In this document: piece after piece, positions 18,411 to 27,761 of the stretch
Layout of the letters: each line of letters starts with the position of its first letter
Numbering within the stretch: position 1 is the first letter of the stretch
Assembly (NCBI GenBank): GCA_002319815.1
Contig: DCFR01000052.1
Span: 1 to 64,000, forward strand
Reading direction: 5' to 3'
DNA from: Megamonas sp. UBA1799
GTDB lineage: Bacteria > Bacillota > Negativicutes > Selenomonadales > Selenomonadaceae
DNA: 64,000 nucleotides
Program-made: the position numbers and the translations under genes
The notes under the pieces: generated by a model
The model's database searches: none
What the model saw: the letters and a program-made list of their open reading frames with translations, nothing else
What the model was told of the DNA's origin: nothing

Positions 18411-18641
18411 TCAGCAGGTGCTGACGCCAAGACGCGGATGACAAACTGGTTTCAGACTGAGGATCGTAATCAGATGGTCGGCTTCCGTTAGGCTGACATC
18501 TTTGCGCTGGTCTTGCTTTTCATAAATGCAAAGCGGGGCCGCCAGGCCCAATTCGCTGGCGGGCATATAAACATATTCGGCATTTTCCGTATCGCCAAAT
18601 ATCAGTCCGGTTTTTAACTGGGCTTGTATCATGAGACTCAT
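18411..18641 (-). CDS. Small protein of unknown function (76 aa)
   Basis: I do not recognise this family. The start ATG at 18641 follows AAGGAGCC at a six-base distance; a longer frame beginning at 18704 would run into corA and has no ribosome site. The protein is soluble, with a hydrophobic strand pattern (AQLKTGLIFGD, YVYMPASELG, LITILSLK) and two cysteines near the end, PVCHP and the final Cys. It lies 16 bases after corA and 21 bases before the Phd-like gene on the same strand, so the three may be cotranscribed. Confidence 0.6.
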   Translation of the reverse strand: MSLMIQAQLKTGLIFGDTENAEYVYMPASELGLAAPLCIYEKQDQRKDVSLTEADHLITILSLKPVCHPRLGVSTC

Positions 18642-18657
18642 CGTAACGGCTCCTTTT

Positions 18658-19611
18658 TTAAAACATATTACGGCGCCAGAGAATATAGGCAGAAGTTCCG
18701 GCAATGATGATTGAGATCAAAGAAACATAAATAAACGCATCCTGCTGATCGGCAAAAGGGACCGGTACATTCATGCCAAAAAAACTGGATATAACGGTTG
18801 GAATCGCCAAAATAATCGTCATAGCCGCTAAGAATTTCATGACAAGGTTCTGGTTATTGGAAATAATGGAGGAAAAAGTATCGGCCATGCGAGATAAAAT
18901 CTTGCTGTACATTTCAACCATTTCACGCGCTTGTTTATTCTCGATGATAACATCTTCCAGCAGATCTTCATCTTCCTCGTACATTTTGAGGATCGGCTTG
19001 GTCGCCAGATTAGACCGCAGGCGCAGCAGCTTATCCAGAACTGCTCCGTTCGATCGCAGTGCGGCGTTAAAATAGGTCAGGCCTTTTTGCAATTCCAATA
19101 ACCGCAGAATATCCTGATTTTTCATGGAATCGCGCAGCATCAGTTCAATTTCATCCGAAAGCCTGTTGATCTGACGCAGATAACGCAGATAAAAAGTAGC
19201 GGATTTATAAAGGATCTGAAACAAAAAACGAGTTTTCTTAAACGTCCGGAATGATTTTGCTGTCTGGGGGTTAAACTCTGAGATCACCGGTGTTTCTTCC
19301 AGACAAACGGTCAGAATATATTCTTTGGTAAGAACAATCGCCAAAGGTAAAGTGTCGTAACTGTCATGCCCGCGCATGATCGGCACGTTGGTTAAAATCA
19401 TAATGGAATCGTCCTCAACGTCCGTATGGGAACGTTCTTCATCATCGAGGGCCGAGCGCAGAAAATCCGGCTCAACTTCCGTGAGATTGCCGACTACTTT
19501 CAGTTCATAAGGTGTTGGCGCAATGATATTGATCCAAGCGCCTTTTTCCAGTGTTTTCAGTGTCAGCTCCTGAAGCGGACCGCTTTCCAGCGACTTGTAA
19601 ATTTTCAGCAT
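18658..19611 (-). CDS. corA: CorA-family divalent cation transporter
   Basis: The 317-residue protein has the CorA layout: a large soluble N-terminal domain, a long stalk helix, and two C-terminal membrane segments joined by the signature loop GMNVP. CorA pentamers let Mg2+ (or Co2+/Ni2+ in some members) into the cell. The usual YGMNF is FGMNVP here, which still keeps the essential Gly-Met-Asn. I chose ATG 19611, preceded by AAAAGGAG, because the frame extending to 19737 has no ribosome site and would exceed normal length. In an organism with a nickel hydrogenase a metal other than Mg is possible, but nothing in the sequence decides this. Confidence 0.9.
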   Translation of the reverse strand: MLKIYKSLESGPLQELTLKTLEKGAWINIIAPTPYELKVVGNLTEVEPDFLRSALDDEERSHTDVEDDSIMILTNVPIMRGHDSYDTLPLAIVLTKEYILTVCLEETPVISEFNPQTAKSFRTFKKTRFLFQILYKSATFYLRYLRQINRLSDEIELMLRDSMKNQDILRLLELQKGLTYFNAALRSNGAVLDKLLRLRSNLATKPILKMYEEDEDLLEDVIIENKQAREMVEMYSKILSRMADTFSSIISNNQNLVMKFLAAMTIILAIPTVISSFFGMNVPVPFADQQDAFIYVSLISIIIAGTSAYILWRRNMF

Positions 19612-19941
19612 AGTTGTGAAAGCTCCTTTTAAGCAGGAACCATTCACTCTTTTCATTGCCGAAAATATAGTTCTATTCTCTCTGGTAAGGAAAAGAGCGA
19701 AATCTCCCGATATTTTTTTATATTCCTGTTCCAACATAAACTAGGGTGGTCTCCGTCCATTTTCCTCACCAGCCTTTGTGTTCTCGTGATTTTACATTAA
19801 AATATTACTCCTATACACTGCATTAGTCAATGTTTTATTGTATAAACTTTACTTTTTTAGTCTGTACAGGCTGATTTTTTAGTTTAATAAAAGCTCTGCT
19901 AAAATAGTCTAAATACTCCGATTATTTTTTAATAAATGACG
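19612..19941. other. Intergenic region between divergent corA and the AraC gene
   Basis: This AT-rich stretch must carry the promoters of both divergent genes. I see no RNA gene, no clear Mg-sensing leader, and no open frame with a ribosome site. The AraC promoter lies at its right end. Confidence 0.5.
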
Positions 19942-19970
19942 TTGATTATAAATTTTATACGTAGTAGAAT
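19942..19970 (+). promoter_or_regulatory. Putative sigma-A promoter of the AraC-type regulator
   Basis: TTGATT (19942-19947) and TAGAAT (19965-19970) are separated by 17 bases. They lie about 47 bases upstream of the AraC start codon. Confidence 0.6.
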
Positions 19971-20017
19971 GAGGATAATATAAATGATAACAATATAAAG
20001 TAGGGGAGGGGGAAATT

Positions 20018-20875
20018 ATGCTTACGGATTTCAGCCGAAGCCGTGAAATGGTGGACGGACTCGAATCGGAATATCTTAAACTTTTGTATTATGAGCTTCC
20101 GCCCTTGCTGGCTGATTATAAAACTTATGAATACAGCAGACTCTGTACAATTATCGATGGCAGTAAGCATATTTCTCTTAATGGCGGAGCAAATTTCACG
20201 TATGGTCCGGGACAGTTCGTCTTGCTGCCGCCTTCGTCGACAGTTCAGATGAAAATTGATGTTCCGACGAAAGCGCTGGTTTTTGAGCTAAATCAAGAGC
20301 TGGTTAAAAAAGTAACGGAAAAAATCAGTATAAATCTGAATGCCGATTATAATTTGTTGTCGGAAAGCCGTTTCTTTTATAGTAATCTTAATGACGAACT
20401 GGGAACTTGTCTGAACAAACTTGCCGGTATTGCGGCTTTTGGCGATAAAAATAAAGAATTTCTGTTGGATCTTTATGCGCAGGAACTGATTTATTACCTG
20501 GTAAAAATCAAAGGCGTTCAGCAGGTTATCAATCTTGAACTGGATAATCCTCTCTATAAGGCGATTCAATATATCCAAAGCCATATTAAGGAGCCGATCA
20601 GTATCAGTCAGCTAGCGTACGATTTGAATATGTCGGAGGGTAATTTTTCTAATTCATTTAAAAAACTCATGAATCTTACGCCGCGAGAATATATTACCAA
20701 TCTCAAATTGATAAAAGCCAAGGAAATGTTACAAACGCAAAATGTTACGGAAGTCGCTTACAATTTGGGTTATGATAACATTTCACACTTTATTGCTATT
20801 TTCAAGAGTAAATATGGCATTACGCCTAAACAATATAAAAGTATTGGCAATGGCCCCGTGGCATTTAAAGCCTGA
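20018..20875 (+). CDS. AraC-family transcriptional regulator
   Basis: The 285-residue protein has an N-terminal cupin-like sensing part (roughly 1-170, with GPGQFVLLPPSS) and a C-terminal double helix-turn-helix (about 180-275). The first helix-turn-helix is SISQLAYDLNMSEGNFSNSF and the second includes VTEVAYNLGYDNISHF, ending in the family hallmark YGITPKQYK. It is a DNA-binding activator or repressor whose ligand is unknown. It lies upstream of the aldehyde oxidoreductase operon on the same strand, separated by its own strong terminator. It is the only obvious regulator near that block and is therefore a candidate to control it. AGGGGAGGGGG precedes the ATG. Confidence 0.9.
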   Translation: MLTDFSRSREMVDGLESEYLKLLYYELPPLLADYKTYEYSRLCTIIDGSKHISLNGGANFTYGPGQFVLLPPSSTVQMKIDVPTKALVFELNQELVKKVTEKISINLNADYNLLSESRFFYSNLNDELGTCLNKLAGIAAFGDKNKEFLLDLYAQELIYYLVKIKGVQQVINLELDNPLYKAIQYIQSHIKEPISISQLAYDLNMSEGNFSNSFKKLMNLTPREYITNLKLIKAKEMLQTQNVTEVAYNLGYDNISHFIAIFKSKYGITPKQYKSIGNGPVAFKA

Positions 20876-20912
20876 GGCAGGGATTTTCCGCATAGAAGAG
20901 GTTTTTTATCAG

Positions 20913-20957
20913 ATCGCCTTAAAAACGTAGGATTAAGTTTTTAAGGCGATTTGTTTC
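20913..20957 (+). terminator. Strong terminator after the AraC gene
   Basis: ATCGCCTTAAAAAC (20913-20926) pairs perfectly over 14 bases with its complement at 20937-20950, followed by TTGTTTCTGT. It separates the regulator from the aor operon. Confidence 0.85.
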
Positions 20958-21469
20958 TGTGCGGATCATTGTGAATTTTTTCAGGCATTGCTTGCGGCGG
21001 ATTAACCATGCGTGGCTGCGGATAGAAATAAATTTGTAAAAGCTATTTTCAAGCCGGTTGTTTGGTAGTAATATGAAATTAATCTTGTATTTGTTTACTG
21101 TTTTTTGGCTGATAAACATGTTGCTTCAGGAAAATCCAAAGCCTTGAATAAGGCTGCAATTTTTTCGGCAGATTGTGCAGCACTTTATTATTCATAATAT
21201 TTGCAATTATTAAAATACTTAAATGAATATATCATTAACAAAAATATTACATTTTTATTAATGAAAAAACGTTTCAGGCAGTTTGGGAAGATTGTCCAGA
21301 GGTCAGTCAAAGCACAAATAGCGCTTTATAAAAAACAAGGCTATATTTCGAAAGATATAGTTAGATTTTTATATCTAAATTATTATATGATGATTATGTT
21401 CAAAGAAACAGATAATTGAATCGATAGGATGAGTCCTAGCAGCAGCGCCAGGTTCTTTCAAGTTCAAAA
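20958..21469. other. Long AT-rich leader/intergenic region before aorA
   Basis: About 510 bases contain no gene I can support. A 72-codon frame at 21201-21419 has no ribosome site and a composition like noncoding AT-rich DNA. A palindrome TTAGAT-N6-ATCTAA lies at 21361-21378 and could be an operator. A small hairpin TAGGA-TGAG-TCCTA is at 21425-21438. The aor promoter must be here but cannot be fixed by eye. Confidence 0.5.
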
Positions 21470-21511
21470 GGAGGTGACACTGGTATCGCAAGTGCGGTAA
21501 CCAGAACCAGT
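21470..21511 (+). promoter_or_regulatory. Ribosome site separated from the aorA ATG by a hairpin
   Basis: A perfect GGAGG (21470-21474) lies 37 bases before the ATG, too far for normal initiation. The sequence between folds into CTGGT-ATCGC-AAGT-GCGGT-A-ACCAG (21480-21504). If folded, the hairpin would place the ribosome site about 12 bases from the ATG. No alternative ATG, GTG or TTG in frame lies closer. Translation of aorA may therefore depend on this structure. Confidence 0.5.
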
Positions 21512-21991
21512 ATGGGTAAAATATTAACCATTTCTCCAGACAAGTGCACAAACTGCAGAAGCTGTGAATTGGCCTGTTCGTTTAATAAAATAGGCGAGTT
21601 CAATCCGAGGGAGTCAGCGGTCAATGTCTTATTTTATGAGGAAGCAGCGATTTCCGTCCCTATCATGTGTATGCAATGCGAAGATCCTGCATGTGCCAAG
21701 GTATGTCCGGTAGGTGCCTTTTCGCGGGATAAAAACGGAGCCGTGGTCTCCGATCCTAAGAAATGTATCGTATGTAAACTTTGCGTCAGCGCCTGCCCAA
21801 TGGGCAATATTTCGGTCAGCACCGTTACAAGAAAAATTGTTAAGTGCAATTTGTGCGGCGGCGATCCTTATTGTGCCAAGGTGTGTCCTTCCGGAGCTAT
21901 CAAGTATGAAGATGCGACTACAAGTAATATAGGAAAGAAAAAACTAATTGCGGAAAAATTTAAGGACCTGTTTGCGGAGGTGCAAAAATAA
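21512..21991 (+). CDS. aorA: Polyferredoxin electron-transfer subunit of the aldehyde oxidoreductase (AorA/CooF/HycB type)
   Basis: The 159-residue protein has sixteen cysteines in four groups ([49 protein letters not shown]), enough for four [4Fe-4S] clusters. This is the HycB/DmsB-like ferredoxin family, to which CooF of CO dehydrogenase systems and AorA of the Aromatoleum aldehyde oxidoreductase belong. Its stop codon overlaps the catalytic gene that follows (ATGTAC start inside TAATG), so the two are coupled. It should carry electrons between the tungsten enzyme and the hydrogenase encoded just downstream. The polypeptide has no signal sequence and is cytoplasmic. Confidence 0.9.
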   Translation: MGKILTISPDKCTNCRSCELACSFNKIGEFNPRESAVNVLFYEEAAISVPIMCMQCEDPACAKVCPVGAFSRDKNGAVVSDPKKCIVCKLCVSACPMGNISVSTVTRKIVKCNLCGGDPYCAKVCPSGAIKYEDATTSNIGKKKLIAEKFKDLFAEVQK

Positions 21992-23793
21992 TGTACGGTT
22001 GGATGGGAAAAATCATACGCGTGAATTTGACAAGCGGAACTATTTCCACAGAACCTTTGAATCTGCAGGATGCAAAGCTTTATGTGGGGGCCAGAGGATT
22101 GGGGACTAAGATTTATATGAACGAAGTCGATCCCAAAGTTGATCCGCTGAGCCCGGATAATAAGATGATTTTTATAACCGGTCCGTTAACGGGGACGTTG
22201 GCTGCCTGCGCCGGCCGGTATGAGGTCGTAGCTAAGGCGCCGCTGACGGGAACTATTGGCGCGTGCAACTCTGGCGGACACTTTGGTCCTGAATTGAAGT
22301 TTGCCGGCTATGATGGGATTATCTTTGAAGGCAAATCGGCCAAGCCGGTGTATCTCTATATTAATGACGATATCATTGAACTCCGGGATGCAAGCCATCT
22401 TTGGGGTAAAGAAGTTCCGGCAACAACGGAAGCAGTCATTAAGGAAACCAATGAAGATTTTAAAGTCGCTTGTATTGGTCCGGCTGGAGAAAAGCTGGTT
22501 TTGTTTGCCGTTATTATGAACGATAAAAACCGTGCGGCCGGCCGTTCCGGGTTGGGGGCGGTGATGGGCTCAAAAAATCTGAAGGCAGTTGCGGTCAGAG
22601 GAACGAAATCAATTCAGGTGGCACAACCGAAAGAATTTTTAGCGAGCTGCTTGAAATCAAAGCAAATGATGAAGGACAATCCAGTTACCGGCGCTGGTTT
22701 ACCGGCTTATGGAACGCAGATATTGGTCAATATCCTGAACCAATCCGGGGCGCACCCGACGAGAAACTGGCAGCATTCGTATTATGATAAAGCCGACGAT
22801 ATCAGCGGCGAAACGCTTACCAAGAAATATTTGGTGCGCAACCGAGGCTGTTTTGATTGCTCAATTGGCTGCGGGCGGGTTACAAAAATTGAAAGATCGC
22901 AGTTTACAAATTTTGGCGAGGGACCTGAATATGAAGCTGGCTGGTCGTTTGGGTCAGACTGTGATAACAACAATTTACAGACAGTCTGTGAAGCAAATTT
23001 TCTCTGCAATGAAATCGGTATGGACCCCATTACGATGGGAGCAACGATAGCTTGTGCAATGGAGCTTTATGAACAAGGCTATATTACGGAAAAAGATATT
23101 GGTATGAAGTTGCCGTTTGGCGATGCGGATGCGGTGGTCAAACTTACGAAGATGACTGGTTACCGGGAAGGTTTTGGCGATCAACTGGCATTGGGATCGT
23201 ATCGTATGGCCGATAAATATGGCCATCCGGAACTTTCCATGTCGGTGAAAAAGCAGGAAATGCCGGCGTATGATGGACGTACTATGCAGGGAATCGGTCT
23301 GGAGTATGCTACTTCGAATCGGGGCGGCTGCCATGTCCGGGGATATATGACTTCGCCGGAAATTCTTGGCATACCCGTTAAGATGGATCCCATGGTTACG
23401 GAGGGAAAAGCGGCTATGTTGAAAACTTTCCAGGATTTAACGGCCGTTGTTGATTCCGTGGGAATGTGTCTTTTCACTACATTTGCGCTTGGTTTGCCGG
23501 AGATCGCTGAGATGTTCAGAACCTGTACCGGTCTGAATTATACCGACGAAGAGGTGCTGCGGATCGGCGAGCGGATCTGGAATATTGAGAAGATTTTTAA
23601 TTTAAAAAATGGCTTTTCAAAAAAAGACGATACCTTGCCGCCGCGGCTTTTAAACGAACCGGTTGCCGAAGGGCCGGCGAAAGGCATGGTCAACAAGCTG
23701 GATGTTATGCTTCCTGAATACTATAAACTGAGAGGCTGGGATAAGGAAGGCGTACCGACAGAAGCAAAGAAAAAAGAACTCGGGATCGTATAA
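21991..23793 (+). CDS. aorB: Tungsten-dependent aldehyde:ferredoxin oxidoreductase, catalytic subunit
   Basis: The 600-residue protein belongs to the AOR family of tungsto-bispterin enzymes, which interconvert aldehydes and carboxylic acids with low-potential electrons. The N-terminal signature [16 protein letters not shown], the pterin-binding RGLGTKI and GPLTGT, and [20 protein letters not shown] are all present. The cubane is held by Cys287, Cys290 and Cys294 (CFDCSIGC) plus Cys493 (DSVGMC), almost the same numbering as the structurally known Pyrococcus enzyme. The length is typical. The gene overlaps aorA and is followed after 158 bases by the hydrogenase operon. The tungsten uptake and cofactor genes downstream fit a tungsten rather than molybdenum enzyme. 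Substrate range cannot be read from the sequence. Confidence 0.95.
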   Translation: MYGWMGKIIRVNLTSGTISTEPLNLQDAKLYVGARGLGTKIYMNEVDPKVDPLSPDNKMIFITGPLTGTLAACAGRYEVVAKAPLTGTIGACNSGGHFGPELKFAGYDGIIFEGKSAKPVYLYINDDIIELRDASHLWGKEVPATTEAVIKETNEDFKVACIGPAGEKLVLFAVIMNDKNRAAGRSGLGAVMGSKNLKAVAVRGTKSIQVAQPKEFLASCLKSKQMMKDNPVTGAGLPAYGTQILVNILNQSGAHPTRNWQHSYYDKADDISGETLTKKYLVRNRGCFDCSIGCGRVTKIERSQFTNFGEGPEYEAGWSFGSDCDNNNLQTVCEANFLCNEIGMDPITMGATIACAMELYEQGYITEKDIGMKLPFGDADAVVKLTKMTGYREGFGDQLALGSYRMADKYGHPELSMSVKKQEMPAYDGRTMQGIGLEYATSNRGGCHVRGYMTSPEILGIPVKMDPMVTEGKAAMLKTFQDLTAVVDSVGMCLFTTFALGLPEIAEMFRTCTGLNYTDEEVLRIGERIWNIEKIFNLKNGFSKKDDTLPPRLLNEPVAEGPAKGMVNKLDVMLPEYYKLRGWDKEGVPTEAKKKELGIV

Positions 23794-23804
23794 CGCAAAT
23801 ATTT

Positions 23805-23845
23805 TGCCGGCAGGTCTTATACAATTGCGTATACGCCTGCCGGTA
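23805..23845 (+). terminator. Intercistronic hairpin between aorB and cooM
   Basis: CCGGCAGG (23807-23814) pairs with CCTGCCGG (23836-23843), and an inner ATAC/GTAT pair shortens the loop. There is no T tract after it, so it more likely stabilises or attenuates the message than ends it fully. Confidence 0.5.
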
Positions 23846-23951
23846 AATAGTATTTATCATGTTTTTCCGGTTACAAGATATCCAACTTTTTGCGTGGAGA
23901 GAAAATCAGTCTTTTTTTGCATATGATAGTTGGACAAAGGAGGGAACCAGA

Positions 23952-26900
23952 GTGGACGTATTGTCGTTATTCGGCGTGCTCCTGCTGCTGATTTTTGAAA
24001 TCATGGCAGTCAGTAAAGCAAAAAAATTAATGACGTTACTGATCTATTCTTCAATTGCTGAAGTAGGATATATTCTGCTGGGAATCGGCAGCAATACATT
24101 TTCCGGGCAGACGGGCGGTATCCTGCATCTGGAATATCAAATCCTGATGCGCGGCTTGGTTTTTCTGACCGCTTATGTACTGATAAAACGCAGCGGCGCG
24201 TCAGACATTGAAAAGCTGAAGGGAGCGGGACATGCTTCTTGGTATATGTCAACAATGTTTGCCTTTGGTGTTTTTTCAGTTATGGGGTTATCACCGTTCA
24301 AGGGCTCCGTCAGCAAGTTTTTAATTGTGTATTCCAATATTGAGAACGGCAGTTATCTTTTTGCCGCGCTTGCTATCTTGGGCAGTATGATCGAAGCCTG
24401 GTATTTTATTCGCTTGCTGCATGTCATTTGTTTTGCGGAACCGCAGGAGCCGGTACATGAGGCTATGAATACTTCCGGTATATTTTCTCGTGCTGCCAAT
24501 GGCGTTGTAACTATTCTGGCTGTTCTGACCGCGTTGACTTCGCTCTTTCCCGATACGTTGATTCATTTTAGTGAAAATCTGGCAGCGCTGATTTTTGGCA
24601 CGGCAAACTTCAGCGAATTACCAGTTTTTGACAGCGCCTGGCCGCTGGTGGTCTTGGTTCCGTATATTGGCGCTTTTGCCGTATTCCTGCTGGGACATTT
24701 TCTTCCGCAGCTGCGCGGTGTTGCCGCTGTTAGTGTCAGTGCGGCGGCGCTGGTCTGTATTTGGCTGGAAGGGAATATTGATGGGCTGTCCAAACTATTT
24801 GCGCTGATTATAGCGGGAATGATTCTTTTCGTTTCCTTGTATTCCATTGGCTATTTTAAAGGAGAACCGCGCAATAACCGCTATTTCTTTTTTCTGCTGC
24901 TGACGCTGGGCAGTTTGATTGGCGTGGCTACAAGCACGGAATTTGGTAATTTCTACGTTTTTTGGGAACTGATGACTTGGTCGTCTTATTTGCTGATTGT
25001 GCAGGAACCATCTGAGCAGGCGCTTAAGGCGGGGTTCAAATATTTTATGATGTGTACTTCCGGCGCTTATGTCATGCAATACGGGATTCTGCTGCTGCAG
25101 AAAAATACCGGTACGCTTGTTATGCAGGAGGTTGCCGGTCGTTTGACGGCATTGTCTCCGGAGCTGCTGCTGCTGATTTTAGGCTTGTTCCTGATTGGCA
25201 CCGGCGTTAAAACTGGTCTTGTTCCGCTGCACAGCTGGCTGCCAGAAGCGCATCCGGCGGCTCCGTCACCGGTTTCATCCATTCTGTCCGGTATCCTGAC
25301 CAAAATTGGCGTCTATGGTATCGTTCGTGTCTTGTTCGTAGTTTTTGGCGTTGGGCTGCTCAATCAATTGGGTTCTGTCGGGGGCTATTCTTATGTTGGT
25401 ATAGCGGTTTCGGCGGTTGGCTTGATTACTTTGTTTTACGGCGAGGTTATGGCCTTACGGCAAACCGATGCGAAACGTTTGCTGGCTTATTCTACGATGG
25501 CGCAGGTTGGCGAAATCATCACTACGCTGGGGCTGGGAACTTATTTGAGTATGGTTGCCGGTCTGTATCATGTCATGAATCATGCCATTATGAAAGGGCT
25601 GCTGTTTTTGGCCGTCGGCGCGGTGGTTCATCGTTTGAATACGCGGGAGATCAGCGCATTTAAAGGAATTGGCAAGGCGATGCCTGTAACGGCGGGGTGC
25701 ATGGCGATCGGGTTGCTGGCCATCATGGGATTGCCGCCGTTTAATGGGTTTATGAGCAAATTCTTGATGCTGTATGCCGCTGTTAATGCCGGGTATTGGT
25801 ATATTGCGGCGCTGATTCTTCTGGGCAGCGTGATTGCGGCAATCTATTATATGAAGTTGATTAAGACGATTTTTTTTGAACCCTATGAAGGGCCCGTTAT
25901 TAAGGAAGCGCCGTTAACAATGCTTCTTCCCATGGGCTTTTTAACCGGGTTGATTCTTTTCAACGGGCTGCTGCCGCAGTATGGAATGCGTCTGGTTTTG
26001 CCAGCCGCTGATTATGTTGCGGCGCAAAGCGGCATGGCCATGGCGGCCATTCCCCAGATACAGATTACCTGGCCGGTTATGATTGTCATTCCGATGCTGG
26101 GCGGATTACTGGCCTGGTTTTTTGGCAAGAAGGATCCAAGGACTGCCGGTTGGATTTCTGTGGGCGTGATGTCGGTTACCCTGACGGCAGTTGTTATTTC
26201 ACGTGTCGACTTAGATATTTACTCTTTTGCTTTTGCGTTTTTAATTGCGTTTGTTGGACTGTTAAACCTGCTGTATTCTCTGGGGTATATGGGACATGGT
26301 CATGCACAGAACCGCTATTACATGTTCTTTTTAATGATGATTGGCGGTTTGATCGGTGTGGCAACCAGCAAAGACTTTTTCTCGTTTTTCCTGTTCTGGG
26401 AAATCATGAGCAGCTGGACGCTGTATTTCTCAATCATTCATGAAGAGACGCCGGAGGCCCTTAAGGAAGGTTTTAAATACTTTATTTTTAACTATATTGG
26501 TGCCAGCATTGCGTTTTTGGGAATTCTGGTTCTTACGGCGGCTGCCGGCGTTTTTGATATGTTGACGCTGGCCGGCCGTCTGCCGACAATGGATCTTGAC
26601 ACGGCAGGGTTTGGCCTGGCGCTTGTTGCGGTCGGATTCTTGATGAAAGCGGCAGCGCTGCCTTTCCGCATTGATTATCAAATGCATCCGTCAACGGCGC
26701 CGACGCCGGTCAGCGGCTATATTTCTTCGGTTCTTCTGAAAAGCGCGCCATATGGGCTTATCAAATTGTTCTTCATTATGGGGGGAGCTGCGGTTGCCGC
26801 ACGACTGGGAATGGCTGGCGGCAATGCGGTTATACTGGAAGCTGTCTCCTGGATTGCCGGTCTTACGATTCTCTATGCAGGCGCAATGGCGCTGGCCCAG

Positions 26901-27761
26901 AGAGGGATTAAACGGCTGCTGATTTACAGCACTGTCAGCCAAATCGGTTATATCGTTTTGGGGCTGAGTCTTAATTCTACGCTTGGGTTAACCGGTGGTC
27001 TGCTGCATTTTGTCAATCATATGTTCTTTAAGGATCTTTTATTTCTGGCGGCCGGGGCCATTATGGTACAAGCGCATGCGAAAAATCTGGATGATGTGAC
27101 TGGGCTGGGGAGAAAAATGCCGATTACATTAATCTTCTTTATGATTGGCGCTTTGTCTTTGGCCGGGGTGCCGCCGTTCAGCGGTTTTACATCTAAATGG
27201 ATTATTTACGAAGCCTGTATGCAAAACGGACAGGTGGTTCTCACCGTGTTCTCATTGGTGGGAAGCGTATTTACGATGGCGTATTTTGTGAAATTCATGC
27301 ATTCAGCGTTCTTTGGCGTTCCTTCCACCAATTCTGAATCGGTGAAAGAAGCGCCGTGGACGATGCTGCTTCCTATGGGCGTCTTGTCAGCCATAAGCCT
27401 GGTGTTTGGCGTTATGCCCGGACTGCCTCTTTCCATTATATCGCAGGTGTTGGCTTTGGCCGGGATGGCGGCTCCGTCGTATTCCTGGTTCCAGGTGGAC
27501 ACTCCGCTGGGGACATGGCAGACGGGTACGATTACGATGCTTCTTTTGCTGGCAGTGCTGGCTGGTCTGGCATTTCTGTTTGCCGGCAACCAAAAGGTAC
27601 GGTACACAAATGCTTATACCTGCGGCATTACGGATCTTGATCCCAATCAGGCTAATCCGGCGGCGCAGAATCTGTTTGAAACCCCGGTGAAACTGGTGAA
27701 AAAATTACATCGGGCGATTGTTCCAATTTTTGGCGATGGCGAGGAGGCGGAGAAAAAATGA
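23952..27761 (+). CDS. cooM: CooM-type giant antiporter subunit of energy-converting hydrogenase
   Basis: About 1269 residues from GTG 23952, which follows AAAGGAGGG by seven bases; a frame open from 23859 has no ribosome site. This membrane protein holds three NuoL/Mrp antiporter modules in one chain. Module 1 (about 1-240) is only the C-terminal half and has lost the HxxNH...K segment (HLEYQILMRG). Modules 2 (about 290-690) and 3 (about 750-1190) are complete, each with the membrane Glu (FWELM, FWEIM), proton-path lysines (GVKTG, LTKIG; LMKAA, LLKSA) and NHAIMKG or NHMFFKD. This matches CooM of the CO-induced hydrogenase in size and position. It should pump H+ or Na+ during electron flow. 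Its end overlaps cooK. Confidence 0.88.
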   Translation: MDVLSLFGVLLLLIFEIMAVSKAKKLMTLLIYSSIAEVGYILLGIGSNTFSGQTGGILHLEYQILMRGLVFLTAYVLIKRSGASDIEKLKGAGHASWYMSTMFAFGVFSVMGLSPFKGSVSKFLIVYSNIENGSYLFAALAILGSMIEAWYFIRLLHVICFAEPQEPVHEAMNTSGIFSRAANGVVTILAVLTALTSLFPDTLIHFSENLAALIFGTANFSELPVFDSAWPLVVLVPYIGAFAVFLLGHFLPQLRGVAAVSVSAAALVCIWLEGNIDGLSKLFALIIAGMILFVSLYSIGYFKGEPRNNRYFFFLLLTLGSLIGVATSTEFGNFYVFWELMTWSSYLLIVQEPSEQALKAGFKYFMMCTSGAYVMQYGILLLQKNTGTLVMQEVAGRLTALSPELLLLILGLFLIGTGVKTGLVPLHSWLPEAHPAAPSPVSSILSGILTKIGVYGIVRVLFVVFGVGLLNQLGSVGGYSYVGIAVSAVGLITLFYGEVMALRQTDAKRLLAYSTMAQVGEIITTLGLGTYLSMVAGLYHVMNHAIMKGLLFLAVGAVVHRLNTREISAFKGIGKAMPVTAGCMAIGLLAIMGLPPFNGFMSKFLMLYAAVNAGYWYIAALILLGSVIAAIYYMKLIKTIFFEPYEGPVIKEAPLTMLLPMGFLTGLILFNGLLPQYGMRLVLPAADYVAAQSGMAMAAIPQIQITWPVMIVIPMLGGLLAWFFGKKDPRTAGWISVGVMSVTLTAVVISRVDLDIYSFAFAFLIAFVGLLNLLYSLGYMGHGHAQNRYYMFFLMMIGGLIGVATSKDFFSFFLFWEIMSSWTLYFSIIHEETPEALKEGFKYFIFNYIGASIAFLGILVLTAAAGVFDMLTLAGRLPTMDLDTAGFGLALVAVGFLMKAAALPFRIDYQMHPSTAPTPVSGYISSVLLKSAPYGLIKLFFIMGGAAVAARLGMAGGNAVILEAVSWIAGLTILYAGAMALAQRGIKRLLIYSTVSQIGYIVLGLSLNSTLGLTGGLLHFVNHMFFKDLLFLAAGAIMVQAHAKNLDDVTGLGRKMPITLIFFMIGALSLAGVPPFSGFTSKWIIYEACMQNGQVVLTVFSLVGSVFTMAYFVKFMHSAFFGVPSTNSESVKEAPWTMLLPMGVLSAISLVFGVMPGLPLSIISQVLALAGMAAPSYSWFQVDTPLGTWQTGTITMLLLLAVLAGLAFLFAGNQKVRYTNAYTCGITDLDPNQANPAAQNLFETPVKLVKKLHRAIVPIFGDGEEAEKK

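Noticed and set aside
19612..20017. A magnesium-sensing (M-box) leader for corA
   Set aside because: The conserved M-box sequence was not found on the minus strand.
21201..21419. A 72-codon frame before aorA
   Set aside because: No ribosome site, a TTG start, AT-rich composition and no recognisable domain.
21421..21511. A molybdenum/tungsten cofactor riboswitch before aorA
   Set aside because: I could not match the conserved Moco RNA elements. A covariance-model search would decide.
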